Assembly: GCF_009831215.1 (NCBI RefSeq)
Contig: NZ_WUTW01000005.1
Span: 124,001 to 188,000, forward strand
Direction of reading: 5' to 3'
Source of the DNA: Actinomadura rayongensis
Lineage (GTDB): Bacteria > Actinomycetota > Actinomycetes > Streptosporangiales > Streptosporangiaceae
Length of the DNA stretch: 64,000 bases
Below the pieces are notes generated by a model, which saw nothing but the letters and a program-made list of their open reading frames with translations, was not told the DNA's origin and did no database searches. Made by a program: the position numbers and the translations under genes. The number at the start of each line of letters is the position of its first letter. Position 1 is the stretch's first letter. Positions 17,371-27,368 of this stretch are shown piece after piece.

Positions 17371-18546
17371 ATGACGACGGAACGCATCGTTGGTATCGGC
17401 GCGGGCGCGCGGGAGCTGCCGTCCGACGGGACGCCCGGCGCGCCGGCGACCGAGGACATGGTCCTCAACATCGGCCCGCAGCACCCGTCCACGCACGGCG
17501 TGCTCAGGCTCAAGCTCACGCTCGACGGCGAACGGATCACCACGGCCGAGCCGATCGTCGGCTACATGCACCGGGGCGCGGAGAAGCTGTTCGAGGCCCG
17601 CGACTTCCGGCAGATCATCGTCCTCGCCAACCGGCACGACTGGCTGTCGGCGTTCTCCAGCGAACTCGGCGTCGTGCTCGCGGTGGAGCGGATGCTCGGG
17701 ATGGAGGTCCCCGAGCGGGCGACGTGGGTCCGGACGCTGCTGGCCGAGCTGAACCGCGTCCTCAACCATCTGATGTTCCTCGGGTCGTATCCCCTGGAGG
17801 TCGGTGCGATCACCCCGATCTTCTACGCGTTCCGGGAGCGCGAGGCGCTCCAGGCCGTGATGGAGGAGGTCTCCGGCGGCCGGATGCACTACATGTTCAA
17901 CCGCGTCGGCGGCCTCAAGGAGGAGCTGCCCGCGGGCTGGACGGGACGCGCGCGCCAGGCCGTCACGGACGTCCGCGCCCGGATGGGCGACATCGGCGAC
18001 CTCATCATGGGCAACGAGATCTTCCGCGCCCGCACCCGGGGCGTCGGCGTCCTCACCCGCGACCAGATCCTCCAGTACGGGGTGTCGGGGCCGATCGCCC
18101 GCGCGTCCGGCGTGGACTTCGACCTGCGCCGCGACGAGCCCTACCTCGCGTACGGCGACCTCGACGTGCCCGTCGTGACCCGCGACGAGGGCGACTGCCT
18201 CGCCCGCTTCGAGTGCCTGCTCGACCAGGTGCACGCCTCGCTGGACCTGGCCGACGCCTGCCTGGACCGCCTCGCCGAGCTGCCGCCCGGACCGATCAAC
18301 CAGCGCCTCCCGAAGGTGCTCAAGGTGCCCGAGGGGCACACCTACGCCTGGACCGAGAACCCGCTCGGCCTGAACGGCTACTACCTCGTCTCGCGCGGCG
18401 AGAAGACGCCGTGGCGCCTGAAGCTGCGCTCGGCGTCCTACAACAACATCCAGGTGCTCGCCGAGATGCTGCCGGGCACGCTCGTCGCCGACATGGTCGC
18501 GATCCTCGGGTCGATGTTCTTCGTCGTCGGCGACATCGACAAGTAG
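17371..18546 (+). CDS. nuoD: NADH-quinone oxidoreductase subunit D, solitary paralogue
   Basis: This 391-residue protein is the 49-kDa-type subunit that lines the quinone site of complex I. Family motifs are clear: MVLNIGPQHPSTHGVLRL, GYMHRGAEKL, NRHDWLSAF, RLLxELNRVLNHLMFLG, QILQYGVSGPIARASGVDFDLRR and LRSASYNNIQVL. No other nuo gene is adjacent, so this is a stand-alone copy rather than part of a nuo operon. Similar solitary nuoD copies occur near the folate/ftsH block in other actinomycetes, to my knowledge. Start ATG at 17371 follows GATGAGG. It could form part of an alternative complex I-like or hydrogenase-like complex. Confidence 0.92.
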   Translation: MTTERIVGIGAGARELPSDGTPGAPATEDMVLNIGPQHPSTHGVLRLKLTLDGERITTAEPIVGYMHRGAEKLFEARDFRQIIVLANRHDWLSAFSSELGVVLAVERMLGMEVPERATWVRTLLAELNRVLNHLMFLGSYPLEVGAITPIFYAFREREALQAVMEEVSGGRMHYMFNRVGGLKEELPAGWTGRARQAVTDVRARMGDIGDLIMGNEIFRARTRGVGVLTRDQILQYGVSGPIARASGVDFDLRRDEPYLAYGDLDVPVVTRDEGDCLARFECLLDQVHASLDLADACLDRLAELPPGPINQRLPKVLKVPEGHTYAWTENPLGLNGYYLVSRGEKTPWRLKLRSASYNNIQVLAEMLPGTLVADMVAILGSMFFVVGDIDK

Positions 18547-18551
18547 CCGGG

Positions 18552-19433
18552 TCAGGCCGTCAGCAGCGGCGCCAGCCGTTCGAGCCGGTCCACCAGGGAC
18601 GTCAGGTCGGGCGCGCGGGGCGTCAGCAGCACGTGGTCGGCCCCGGCGTCCAGGTGGGCGCGCAGCCGCTCGGCGACCGCGGCCTCGTCGCCCCAGGCGA
18701 GCGTCGCGTCCACGATCCGGTCGCTGCGGACGTCGCCGAGGTCGTCGTCGCCGTAGCCGAGCCGCCGGTAGTTGCGCTCGTACGGCCCCTCCGGCATGCC
18801 CTTCATGAGGTGGCGCAGCGGGTCGCGGGCCTTGTCAGGGTCGGTCTCCAGCGCCACCATCTGCTGCGGGATCAGCAGCGGCTCGGGGCCGAGCAGGTCC
18901 CGCGCGACCTCGGTGTGCCGGACGGGCTGCAGGAACGGATGGGCGCCCTGCGCGCGCTCGGCCGCGAGCCGGTTCGCCTTCGGCCCGAGCGCCGCGAGGA
19001 CGCGCGGGTACTCGACGTGCGGCAGCGCGGTCTTGGCCACCTCGTCCATCGCGTCGAGATACTCGGCGAGCCGGGTCAGCGGACGATCCGGCCCCGCCCC
19101 GCCGAGCCCCAGGATGAACCGCCCCGGGTACAGCTCGGCGAGCGTCGCCGCCCCCGTGTGCATGGCGACCGGCGGACGGGTCGTGACGTTGGCGATGCCC
19201 GTCCCGACGACGATCCGCTCCGTCGAGGCGAGCATCAGCCCGTGCTGCACGAACGTCTCGCGGCCCGGCGGCGCCCCGGCCGGCGGTTCCCCGGTCCACA
19301 GCGAGCCGTAGCCGAGCTTCTCGATCCGGGCGAACTGCTCGCGCTGCACGCCGACCGGTGTGGCCAGCAGCGCCTGCGGAGTGATCCAGACGCCGTACGG
19401 GCCGAGTCTGCGCCGGTAGTCCTCGACGGACAT
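18552..19433 (-). CDS. LLM-class F420-dependent oxidoreductase
   Basis: This 293-residue TIM-barrel oxidoreductase of the luciferase-like superfamily starts GPYGVWITPQALLATP and contains YGSLWTGEP, ASTERIVVGTGIANVTTRPPVAM and PGRFILGLGGAGPDRP. The C-terminal half has AHPFLQPVRHTEVARDLLG and the final ADHVLLTPRAPDLTSL. The pattern matches the actinobacterial F420-using subgroup rather than FMN monooxygenases. Start ATG at 19433 with AAAGGAGG upstream. It ends 5 bases from the convergent nuoD stop and is divergent from a TetR gene that most likely represses it. Confidence 0.88.
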   Translation of the reverse strand: MSVEDYRRRLGPYGVWITPQALLATPVGVQREQFARIEKLGYGSLWTGEPPAGAPPGRETFVQHGLMLASTERIVVGTGIANVTTRPPVAMHTGAATLAELYPGRFILGLGGAGPDRPLTRLAEYLDAMDEVAKTALPHVEYPRVLAALGPKANRLAAERAQGAHPFLQPVRHTEVARDLLGPEPLLIPQQMVALETDPDKARDPLRHLMKGMPEGPYERNYRRLGYGDDDLGDVRSDRIVDATLAWGDEAAVAERLRAHLDAGADHVLLTPRAPDLTSLVDRLERLAPLLTA

Positions 19434-19450
19434 CGCGCCTCCTTTCGGAC

Positions 19451-19471
19451 ATTCGGAGGCACCCTCCGAAT
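19451..19471. promoter_or_regulatory. Perfect inverted repeat, TetR operator candidate
   Basis: Arms ATTCGGAGG and CCTCCGAAT are perfect complements around CAC. The repeat lies between the divergent LLM and TetR genes. A weaker copy, GGAGG-CAG-GCTCC, occurs at 19489-19501 on the TetR side. Two-sided placement fits repression of both genes by the TetR product. Confidence 0.7.
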
Positions 19472-19524
19472 CTGTCCGCTACACTAATGGAGGCAGGCTC
19501 CGCTTCGCAACCTCGGGAGGAAGG

Positions 19525-20124
19525 CTGAACGGAACCCCGACGCCCCGCTTCCGGCGCGCGGACGCCCGGCGCAACTACGAACGGCTGCTCAAGGAGGCCC
19601 GCGCCGCCTTCGACGAGCACGGCATCGACACGTCCCTGGAGGACGTCGCCCGCCGCGCCGGAGTCGGCATCGGCACGCTCTACCGGCACTTCCCCGCGCG
19701 CGACTCGCTGCTGGAGGCCGTCCTGCGGGACCGGTTCGACGCGCTCACCGAGCACGGCCGCGCTCTGCTGCGCGAGCCGGAGGAACGACCCGTCCTGCTG
19801 GACTGGTCGCGGTCGCTCGCCGAGATGGCGACCACCTACCGCGGGCTCACCGGCGCGCTGATGGGCACGCTGCGGGACGAGAAGTCCGATCTGCACGCGT
19901 CCTGCGAGGCCATGCGCCGCACCGGCGCGGCGCTGCTGCGGCGCGAGCAGGAGGCGGGCCGGGTGCGCGCCGACGTCGACACCGCCGAGTTCCTGGCGCT
20001 CCTGCACGGCGCCGCGTGGGCCGGGGAGCAGGCGTTCGACGGCGCGTCCGACCGCCGCGACAAGCTCGTCGCGCTCGTCCTGGACGGCCTGGCTCCCGCC
20101 CGGTCCGGCGCCGCCGCGGGCTAG
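19525..20124 (+). CDS. TetR-family repressor with non-canonical (CTG) start or upstream frameshift
   Basis: A clear TetR helix-turn-helix is encoded: RRNYERLLKEARAAFDEHG, then DTSLEDVARRAGVGIGTLYRHFPARDSLLEAVLRDRF. It is followed by a helical ligand domain ending LVLDGLAPARSGAAAG. No ATG, GTG or TTG precedes the HTH in frame. The best candidate is CTG at 19525, directly behind GGGAGGAAGG. An ATG at 19487 opens a different frame that stops after 13 codons at 19526-19528, overlapping the CTG. So the gene either starts at CTG, is coupled to the 13-codon leader, or carries a 1-base indel. A TACACT -10-like box at 19480-19485 would place the transcript start after that ATG. Confidence 0.8.
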   Translation: MNGTPTPRFRRADARRNYERLLKEARAAFDEHGIDTSLEDVARRAGVGIGTLYRHFPARDSLLEAVLRDRFDALTEHGRALLREPEERPVLLDWSRSLAEMATTYRGLTGALMGTLRDEKSDLHASCEAMRRTGAALLRREQEAGRVRADVDTAEFLALLHGAAWAGEQAFDGASDRRDKLVALVLDGLAPARSGAAAG

Positions 20125-20594
20125 GCCCGGGACGCCCCGTGGTCGCGGCGTTCCTCGTCGGGGTCCTTCGGCACGCGGCACGCGTACTCCAGGAAGTACG
20201 CCGCGCCCGCCAGCACGAGCGCGGCGAGGCCCGTCCCCGCGCCGACCGAGAAGTCGTGCCGGGGCGTCGGCTTGTCCAGGGAGTCGGCGAGGACGATCGC
20301 GAACCCGCCGAAGATCCCGGCGAGCACCGCCGCGGCGTGCGCGCTGGCCTTGGCGAGCGCCGCCATCCGCGCCACGACCAGCGGCTCCACCGGCCGCGTG
20401 CCCTTCTTGCGGCGGATCCGGCGCAGGATGTTCCAGCCCGTGAAGCCCTCGCCGAGCGCGAGCAGCAGCAGCGTCGGGACGGCCGTCCACGGCAGCGGCG
20501 GGAGCGTCGTGTAGGAACTGCTCACCAGCGCCCAGGTGATCACTCCGACGACGAGGACCAGGCCGGCGAGGAAGAGGGGACGTGTCGGCTTCAT
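20121..20594 (-). CDS. DUF3180 membrane protein
   Basis: This 157-residue protein has four predicted membrane helices (FLAGLVLVVGVITWALVSSSY, WTAVPTLLLLALGEG, AAAVLAGIFGGFAIVLADSL and LAALVLAGAAYFLEYACR) and a basic cytoplasmic loop (RRIRRKKGTRPVEPL). The sequence and its place right after folK match DUF3180, a conserved actinobacterial family of unknown function. ATGA overlap with folK indicates co-translation. Whether it relates to folate or only hitch-hikes is unknown. Confidence 0.85.
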   Translation of the reverse strand: MKPTRPLFLAGLVLVVGVITWALVSSSYTTLPPLPWTAVPTLLLLALGEGFTGWNILRRIRRKKGTRPVEPLVVARMAALAKASAHAAAVLAGIFGGFAIVLADSLDKPTPRHDFSVGAGTGLAALVLAGAAYFLEYACRVPKDPDEERRDHGASRA

Positions 20595-21121
20595 GCAGGC
20601 GGCTGGAGGGTCAGGTCGGCGCGGCGGGCGACCCCGCCCCCGGCCGACGCGGCGAGGTCACCGACGCGGCCGTGCCCGGCGAGGCGCCCGTCCGGATCGA
20701 CGTCGGCCCACGGCACCAGCACGAACGCGCGCTCGTGGGCGCGCGGGTGCGGCAGCGTCAGCCGGGGATCGTCGGACGTGACGTCACCGAACGCCACGAT
20801 GTCGATGTCCAGGGTGCGCGGCCCCCACCGCACCTCCCGGACGCGGCGCAGCGAGGTCTCGATGTTCAATACCCGTTCCAGCAGCGTCTCGGGCGCCAGC
20901 CGCGTGTCGGCGAGGACGACGAGGTTCAGGTAGTCGCCCTGCTCGGGCAGCGTCTCGCCGGGCGGCGCGAACGGGGCCGTCTCGTACACCGGGGAGAGCG
21001 CGACGAACTCCATCCCGGGGGCGTCGAACAGCGCGTCCACGGCCTCCTGGAGGTTGTCCAGCCGGTCGCCGAGGTTGCTGCCGAGGGACAGCACGACGCG
21101 CTGCCGGGCGGGCGCGGTCAT
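20591..21121 (-). CDS. folK: 2-amino-4-hydroxy-6-hydroxymethyldihydropteridine diphosphokinase
   Basis: This enzyme transfers pyrophosphate from ATP to 6-hydroxymethyl-dihydropterin, supplying the substrate of FolP. The 176-residue protein shows VVLSLGSNLGDR at the N-terminus, SPVYETAPF, the loop motif VREVRWGPRTLDIDIVAFG with catalytic acidic residues, and LTLPHPRAHERAFVLVPWAD. It overlaps folB upstream and the DUF3180 gene downstream by 4 bases each. Confidence 0.96.
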   Translation of the reverse strand: MTAPARQRVVLSLGSNLGDRLDNLQEAVDALFDAPGMEFVALSPVYETAPFAPPGETLPEQGDYLNLVVLADTRLAPETLLERVLNIETSLRRVREVRWGPRTLDIDIVAFGDVTSDDPRLTLPHPRAHERAFVLVPWADVDPDGRLAGHGRVGDLAASAGGGVARRADLTLQPPA

Positions 21122-21480
21122 GGGCGGCTCCTGGTGATCCGCACGGCGACGTCCGCGAAGGGGTGCGGCACGGGCGCGCTCGGCTTGTGGACGGTGACCT
21201 CCGCCTCCGTCACCACCGGGTCGGCCAGGCAGATGCCCGCGAGCCGTTCCGCCAGCGTCTCCAGGAGGTCGACCGGGTCCTGCTCGACGGCCGCGACGAG
21301 CCGTCCCGCGAGCGTGCCGTAGTCGACGGTGCGCGCCAGGTCGTCGGTCGCGGCGGCGGGACGGGTGTCGAGCGCGAGCGACACGTCCACGACGAACTCC
21401 TGGCCCAGCTCGCGTTCGGCGGGCAGCACGCCGTGCCGTCCGCGCGCGCGGAGCCCGCGCAGCTCGATGCGGTCGCTCAC
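21118..21480 (-). CDS. folB: Dihydroneopterin aldolase
   Basis: This 120-residue enzyme cleaves dihydroneopterin to 6-hydroxymethyl-dihydropterin and glycolaldehyde. Motifs are IELRGLRARGRHGVLPAERELGQEFVVDV (the conserved HGV.. and E residues), TVDYGTLA, DLLETLAERLA and VTVHKPSAPVPHPFADVAV with the catalytic Lys. The start is GTG at 21480, overlapping the TGA of the NTF2-like gene (GTGA). Confidence 0.95.
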   Translation of the reverse strand: MSDRIELRGLRARGRHGVLPAERELGQEFVVDVSLALDTRPAAATDDLARTVDYGTLAGRLVAAVEQDPVDLLETLAERLAGICLADPVVTEAEVTVHKPSAPVPHPFADVAVRITRSRP

Positions 21481-21899
21481 TCGTCCTCCGGGGTGCCGAG
21501 GATCGGGGATCCGTGGTGGACGAGCAGGCGCCACCGTCCGTCCGTCCGTACGAACACGTTCGTCGCGACGATGCTTCCGCCGGCGAGGAACCCGGTGCCG
21601 CCCGAGTCCTCCTCGTCGGCGGTGAGCGTGTTCTCCTTGCAGGTCACGATCGCGTGGTCGCCGTAGACGTCGCAGGTCGTGTCGGTCAGGACGAACTGGA
21701 TGTACGTCGTGTTCGCCATGATCAGCGCCCAGGACCGCAGCACCTCGTCGCGGCCCCGCAGCATCGGCCAGCCGGGATGGACGCAGCTCACGCCGTCGGC
21801 GAACGCGCCGTCGGCCCACACGTCGCCCATCCGGTCGAGGTCGCCCGCCTCGAACGCCGCGTAGTACTCGGCGTTGGCCTCCTGCGGACCGTCAGCCAC
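21477..21899 (-). CDS. NTF2-like (SnoaL_3 type) protein in the folate operon
   Basis: This 140-residue single-domain protein has the cone-shaped NTF2 fold pattern: EANAEYYAAFEAGDLDRMGDVWADGAF, SCVHPGWPMLRGRDEVLRSWALIM, DHAIVTCKENTL, then TNVFVRTDGRWRLLVHHGSP. The GTG start at 21899 lies 8 bases inside folP, and its end overlaps the folB start. The tight embedding shows co-expression with folate synthesis. The family includes isomerases and binding proteins, so activity cannot be assigned; a role in pterin handling is only a hypothesis. Confidence 0.8.
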   Translation of the reverse strand: MADGPQEANAEYYAAFEAGDLDRMGDVWADGAFADGVSCVHPGWPMLRGRDEVLRSWALIMANTTYIQFVLTDTTCDVYGDHAIVTCKENTLTADEEDSGGTGFLAGGSIVATNVFVRTDGRWRLLVHHGSPILGTPEDE

Positions 21900-22818
21900 G
21901 GGCGTCCCCCTCCTCGCGGGCCGCCGCGGCCCGGACGGCCGCCGCGATCCGCACCGCGTCGGCGTTGGGCGCGACCCGGTGGACGCGCACGCACCAGGCT
22001 CCGGCCGCCGCCGCGAGCGCGGTGACGGCCGTGGTCGCGTCGTCGCTGCCCGCGAACGGGCGCGGGGTGCCGTCCGGCGCGGCCAGCAGCTTGCCGAGGA
22101 ACCGCTTGCGGGACGCGCCGACCAGCACCGGGTGACCGGTCGCGGTCAGCGCGTCCAGCCGGGCGATCAGCGCCCAGTTGTCGAGCGTCGTGGGCTGCTT
22201 GGCGAACCCGAGCCCGGGGTCCAGCACGATCATCGACGGGTCCACGCCCTCGGCGAGCAGCGCGTCGACGCGCTGCAGAAGTTCGTCGCGCACCTCGCGG
22301 ACGACGTCGTCGTATACAGCGCGGGTGTACATGTCGTGGCTGTGGCCGCGCCAGTGCATCACCACATAGGGGACGCGCGCCGCCGCGACCACGCGGGCCA
22401 TCGCGGGATCGGCGAGCCCGCCGCTGACGTCGTTGACGAGCCGCGCGCCGGCCGTCACCGCCGCCTCCGCGACCTCGGCCCGCATCGTGTCCACGCTGAC
22501 CGCGATGCCCTCCCCGGCCAGCGCCGCCACCACCGGGACGACCCGCCGCAGTTCCTCCTCCAGCGACACGCGCTGCGCGCCCGGCCGGGTGGACTCACCG
22601 CCGACGTCCACGACGTCCGCGCCCTCGGCGACGAGGTCGAGCCCGTGCCCGACCGCCTTGTCGTGGTCGAACCAGGCCCCGCCGTCGGAGAACGAATCGG
22701 GCGTCACGTTGACCACGCCCATCACGAGACATCGCCCAGGCTCGGGCATCCCGGGAACAACGGCACTGGTCATGTCATCCAGCCTATTGCCTCGCCGCGC
22801 GACCGCCGGACCGGTCAC
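21892..22818 (-). CDS. folP: Dihydropteroate synthase
   Basis: This enzyme condenses hydroxymethyl-dihydropterin pyrophosphate with p-aminobenzoate and is the sulfonamide target. Motifs are VMGVVNVTPDSFSDGG, DVVDVGGESTRPGAQRVSLEEELRRV, VSVDTMRAEVA, LVNDVSGG, VVMHWRGHS, LDPGLGFAKQ, LVGASRKRFLG and the final VRVHRVAPNADAVR. A GTG at 22818 overlaps the folE stop as GTGA, the same junction style as the rest of the operon, and is used here. An ATG at 22773 would shorten the N-terminus by 15 residues. Confidence 0.95.
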   Translation of the reverse strand: MTGPAVARRGNRLDDMTSAVVPGMPEPGRCLVMGVVNVTPDSFSDGGAWFDHDKAVGHGLDLVAEGADVVDVGGESTRPGAQRVSLEEELRRVVPVVAALAGEGIAVSVDTMRAEVAEAAVTAGARLVNDVSGGLADPAMARVVAAARVPYVVMHWRGHSHDMYTRAVYDDVVREVRDELLQRVDALLAEGVDPSMIVLDPGLGFAKQPTTLDNWALIARLDALTATGHPVLVGASRKRFLGKLLAAPDGTPRPFAGSDDATTAVTALAAAAGAWCVRVHRVAPNADAVRIAAAVRAAAAREEGDARG

Positions 22819-23456
22819 CGCCCGAGGATCAGGCCCATCGCCTCCGCGCGCGTCTCGGCGTGGTCACGGAAATCGCCCCGGACGGCCGATGTCACGGTCC
22901 GCGCCCCGGGTTTGCGCACGCCCCGCATCGTCATGCACAGATGTTCGGCCTCGATGACGACGATGACGCCGCGCGGTTCCAGGATGCGCATGACGGCGTC
23001 CGCGACCTGGCTGGTCAGCCGCTCCTGCACCTGCGGGCGGCGGGCGTAGACGTCCACCAGCCGCGCCAGTTTGGAAAGGCCGGTGACCTGGCCGCTCTTG
23101 TTCGGCGTATACCCCACGTGCGCCATTCCGTGGAACGGCACCAGATGGTGTTCGCAGACGGAATACAGCTCGATGTCCTTGACCAGGACCATTTCGTCGT
23201 GGTCGGCCTCGAACACCTTGTTCAGGACGTCCTCGGGCTCCTGCCGCAGCCCCGCGAACTGCTCGGCGTAGGCGCGGGCGACGCGGGCGGGGGTGTCGCG
23301 CAGGCCGTCGCGCTCGGGGTCCTCGCCGATCGCGAGCAGAATCTCGCGCACGGCGCGCTCGATGCGCGCGTGGTCGAACGCCGGGGGGAGAACGCCGTTC
23401 GCGGCGGAGGCCGGAAGGGCCTCCGCCGCGGACGGTGCGTCGTGCTCGTTCGTCAA
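22815..23456 (-). CDS. folE: GTP cyclohydrolase I
   Basis: This first enzyme of folate synthesis converts GTP to dihydroneopterin triphosphate. The 213-residue protein has a variable N-terminal 25 residues, then IERAVREILLAIGEDPERDGLRDTPARVARAY. The zinc/catalytic motif is YSVCEHHLVPFHGMAHVGY (C101, H104), followed by LSKLARLVDVYARRPQVQERLTSQ and HLCMTMRGVRKPG with the second zinc Cys. It lies 5 bases downstream of ftsH and overlaps folP. Confidence 0.97.
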   Translation of the reverse strand: MTNEHDAPSAAEALPASAANGVLPPAFDHARIERAVREILLAIGEDPERDGLRDTPARVARAYAEQFAGLRQEPEDVLNKVFEADHDEMVLVKDIELYSVCEHHLVPFHGMAHVGYTPNKSGQVTGLSKLARLVDVYARRPQVQERLTSQVADAVMRILEPRGVIVVIEAEHLCMTMRGVRKPGARTVTSAVRGDFRDHAETRAEAMGLILGR

Positions 23457-23461
23457 CAGGA

Positions 23462-25474
<2,013 letters not shown>

Positions 25475-25781
25475 GTATCCGGTCTCCCCTGACGGGGTCC
25501 GTCCCTCCTGACCAACGTGTGTGTCGCGCCCCTCGCCCGGCGAGCGGGAGAGGGGACGCCGCGAACCCGGTCCGGCTCCCTGCCGGTTCCGGCGTGGCTT
25601 CCGGGCCGTCCCGGGATATCGACGGTACACCGCCTTCTACAGAGGACGCAGCCAGCGCCCATCCCCTGATCCGTTGGATATACCCATCGGCCACCTTTGC
25701 AACGATCCGTGGTGACCTGTTGTTCCCTGTGCCCGGTTCGCGCGGTGCCGGGACGGGTTCGCGCTGGGCGAACGCGCCGGT
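25475..25781 (-). promoter_or_regulatory. ftsH upstream region
   Basis: This gap of about 300 bases between hpt and ftsH holds no convincing gene. It is presumably the ftsH promoter and leader. I see no consensus sigma site that I would defend. Confidence 0.4.
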
Positions 25782-26345
25782 TCAGCCGGTCGTCCCGCCG
25801 TAGACGTGCGGCGCGAGCGTCCCGACGAACGGGAGGTTGCGGTACTTCTCGTCGTAGTCGAGCCCGTAGCCGACGACGAACTCGTTGGGGATGTCGAAGC
25901 CGAGGTAGCGGCACTCGATCTCGGTGCGGACCGCCTCGGGCTTGCGCAGCAGCGCGCAGATCTCCAGCGACGCCGGGCCGCGCGACCGCAGGTTGCTGGC
26001 CAGCCAGGAGAGCGTGAGGCCGGAGTCGATGATGTCCTCCACGATGAGGACGTGCCGACCGCTGATGTCGGTGTCGAGGTCCTTGAGGATCCGGACGACG
26101 CCGGACGACTTGGTGCCCGACCCGTACGACGACACCGCCATCCAGTCCATGCGCGCCGGGCTGTGCAGCGCCCGCGCCAGGTCCGCCATGACCATCGCCG
26201 CGCCCTTGAGCACGCCGACGAGCAGGAGGTCCTTGTCCGCGTAGTCGGCGTCGATCTGCGCCGCCAGCTCGCGGACCTTGGCCTGGAGCCGATCCTCGGG
26301 GATCAGCACCTTCGCCAGGTCGGAACCCAGGTCCTTCTCGTCCAC
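25782..26345 (-). CDS. hpt: Hypoxanthine phosphoribosyltransferase
   Basis: This purine-salvage enzyme converts hypoxanthine and guanine with PRPP to IMP and GMP. The 187-residue protein has LLVGVLKGAAMVMADLARAL, the flexible-loop SSYGSGTKSSG, the PRPP-binding motif HVLIVEDIIDSGLTLSWL and the C-terminal IPNEFVVGYGLDYDEKYRNLPFVG. It sits between tilS and ftsH, a conserved bacterial arrangement. Confidence 0.96.
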   Translation of the reverse strand: MDEKDLGSDLAKVLIPEDRLQAKVRELAAQIDADYADKDLLLVGVLKGAAMVMADLARALHSPARMDWMAVSSYGSGTKSSGVVRILKDLDTDISGRHVLIVEDIIDSGLTLSWLASNLRSRGPASLEICALLRKPEAVRTEIECRYLGFDIPNEFVVGYGLDYDEKYRNLPFVGTLAPHVYGGTTG

Positions 26346-26365
26346 TACCCCACCTTCCCGGGAGA

Positions 26366-26413
26366 CGGGCGCGCCAGGGGAACGCGCCCGGGGAGGACGG
26401 GATCATCCCGTCC
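26366..26413. terminator. Two adjacent hairpins at the tilS-hpt junction
   Basis: A stem of CGGGCGCG/CGCGCCCG (26366-26390, 9-base loop) is followed by GGACGGG/CCCGTCC (26395-26413, 5-base loop). The second includes the tilS stop codon. There is no T-run. These may attenuate read-through from tilS to hpt or stabilise mRNA ends. Confidence 0.4.
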
Positions 26414-27368
26414 GGAATTCCAGCACGCCGTGGCGCCGCAGCGCCCGGACCCCGCCGGGCAGGTCCACGCGGTCCTGCCCGTGCCAGGCCGTGACCAGGC
26501 GTTCCACGGCGTCGACATGGACCGCCGCGAGCGTACCCGGTGGGCAGCCGGCGCGGATCATCGCGTCCCGCAGGACGCGGGTGCGGACGGCGCGGGGCAG
26601 CCGGGCCAGGGCGTCGACGGACGTCCCGTGCTCGCGCAGGGCCGCGGCGGCGAGGGCGTCGAGGTGGTCGGCGTCGTCGCGGAGCTGCCGCGCGGTGCGG
26701 GCCAAGGCTTCGGCGATGCCCGGGCCCAGGGCCTGTTCCAGGGCGGGGAGCGCGTCGTGCCGGACGCGGACCCGCGTGTACGAACGGTCGTCGTTGTGAG
26801 GGTCGTCCCATGGATCGAGGTCCATGGCTGCGCACGCACGCCGGGTGGTGGATCGGTCGATGTCCAGCAGTGGCCGCAGGTACCGCACGGCGCCGCGTGC
26901 GAAAGCGGGCGGCATCCCGGCGAGGGAGCGGGCGCCCGAGCCGCGTGCGAGGCCCAGCAGGACGGTCTCGGCCTGGTCGTCGCGGGTGTGGCCGAGCAGG
27001 ACGGCGGCGCCGTGCCGTCCGGCGACCGCGTCGATCCCGGCATAGCGGGCGGTGCGGGCGGCGTTCTCCGGGCCGCCCGCGGCGCCGACCGTCACGGCGA
27101 CGCTCTCGGCGGGCGCGAGCCCGAGCCCGGCGAGGACCTTGACGACGCCCGCCGCGCGGTCCGCCGAGCCGTCCTGGAGCCCGTGGTCGACCGTCACGCC
27201 GCCCGCGGGGCGTCCCGCGCGCCGCGCCTCGAACGCCAGCGCCCCGGCGAGCGCGAGGGAGTCGGCGCCGCCGCTGCACGCGGCGAGCACCGGGACGTCG
27301 GCGGGCAGGCCGGCGAGCGCCGCGCGGACCGCTCTGCGGACGGCCGCGACCGCCGGGTCAGGACCCAT
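26403..27368 (-). CDS. tilS: tRNA(Ile)-lysidine synthetase
   Basis: This enzyme modifies the wobble C34 of tRNA-Ile(CAU) to lysidine using ATP and lysine. The PP-loop motif is VLAACSGGADSLALA near residue 30. Other conserved parts are TVDHGL, ENAARTARYAGID, VLLGHTRDDQAETVLLGLARGSG and RPLLDIDR. At 321 residues it is the short actinobacterial form lacking the full C-terminal domains of the E. coli enzyme. Its first 11 bases overlap the end of the upstream metalloprotease gene. Confidence 0.94.
   Translation of the reverse strand: MGPDPAVAAVRRAVRAALAGLPADVPVLAACSGGADSLALAGALAFEARRAGRPAGGVTVDHGLQDGSADRAAGVVKVLAGLGLAPAESVAVTVGAAGGPENAARTARYAGIDAVAGRHGAAVLLGHTRDDQAETVLLGLARGSGARSLAGMPPAFARGAVRYLRPLLDIDRSTTRRACAAMDLDPWDDPHNDDRSYTRVRVRHDALPALEQALGPGIAEALARTARQLRDDADHLDALAAAALREHGTSVDALARLPRAVRTRVLRDAMIRAGCPPGTLAAVHVDAVERLVTAWHGQDRVDLPGGVRALRRHGVLEFRTG

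Noticed and set aside
25560..25740. Possible small gene or riboswitch upstream of ftsH.
   Set aside because: Open frames here lack ribosome sites and recognisable sequence, and no conserved riboswitch core was seen.
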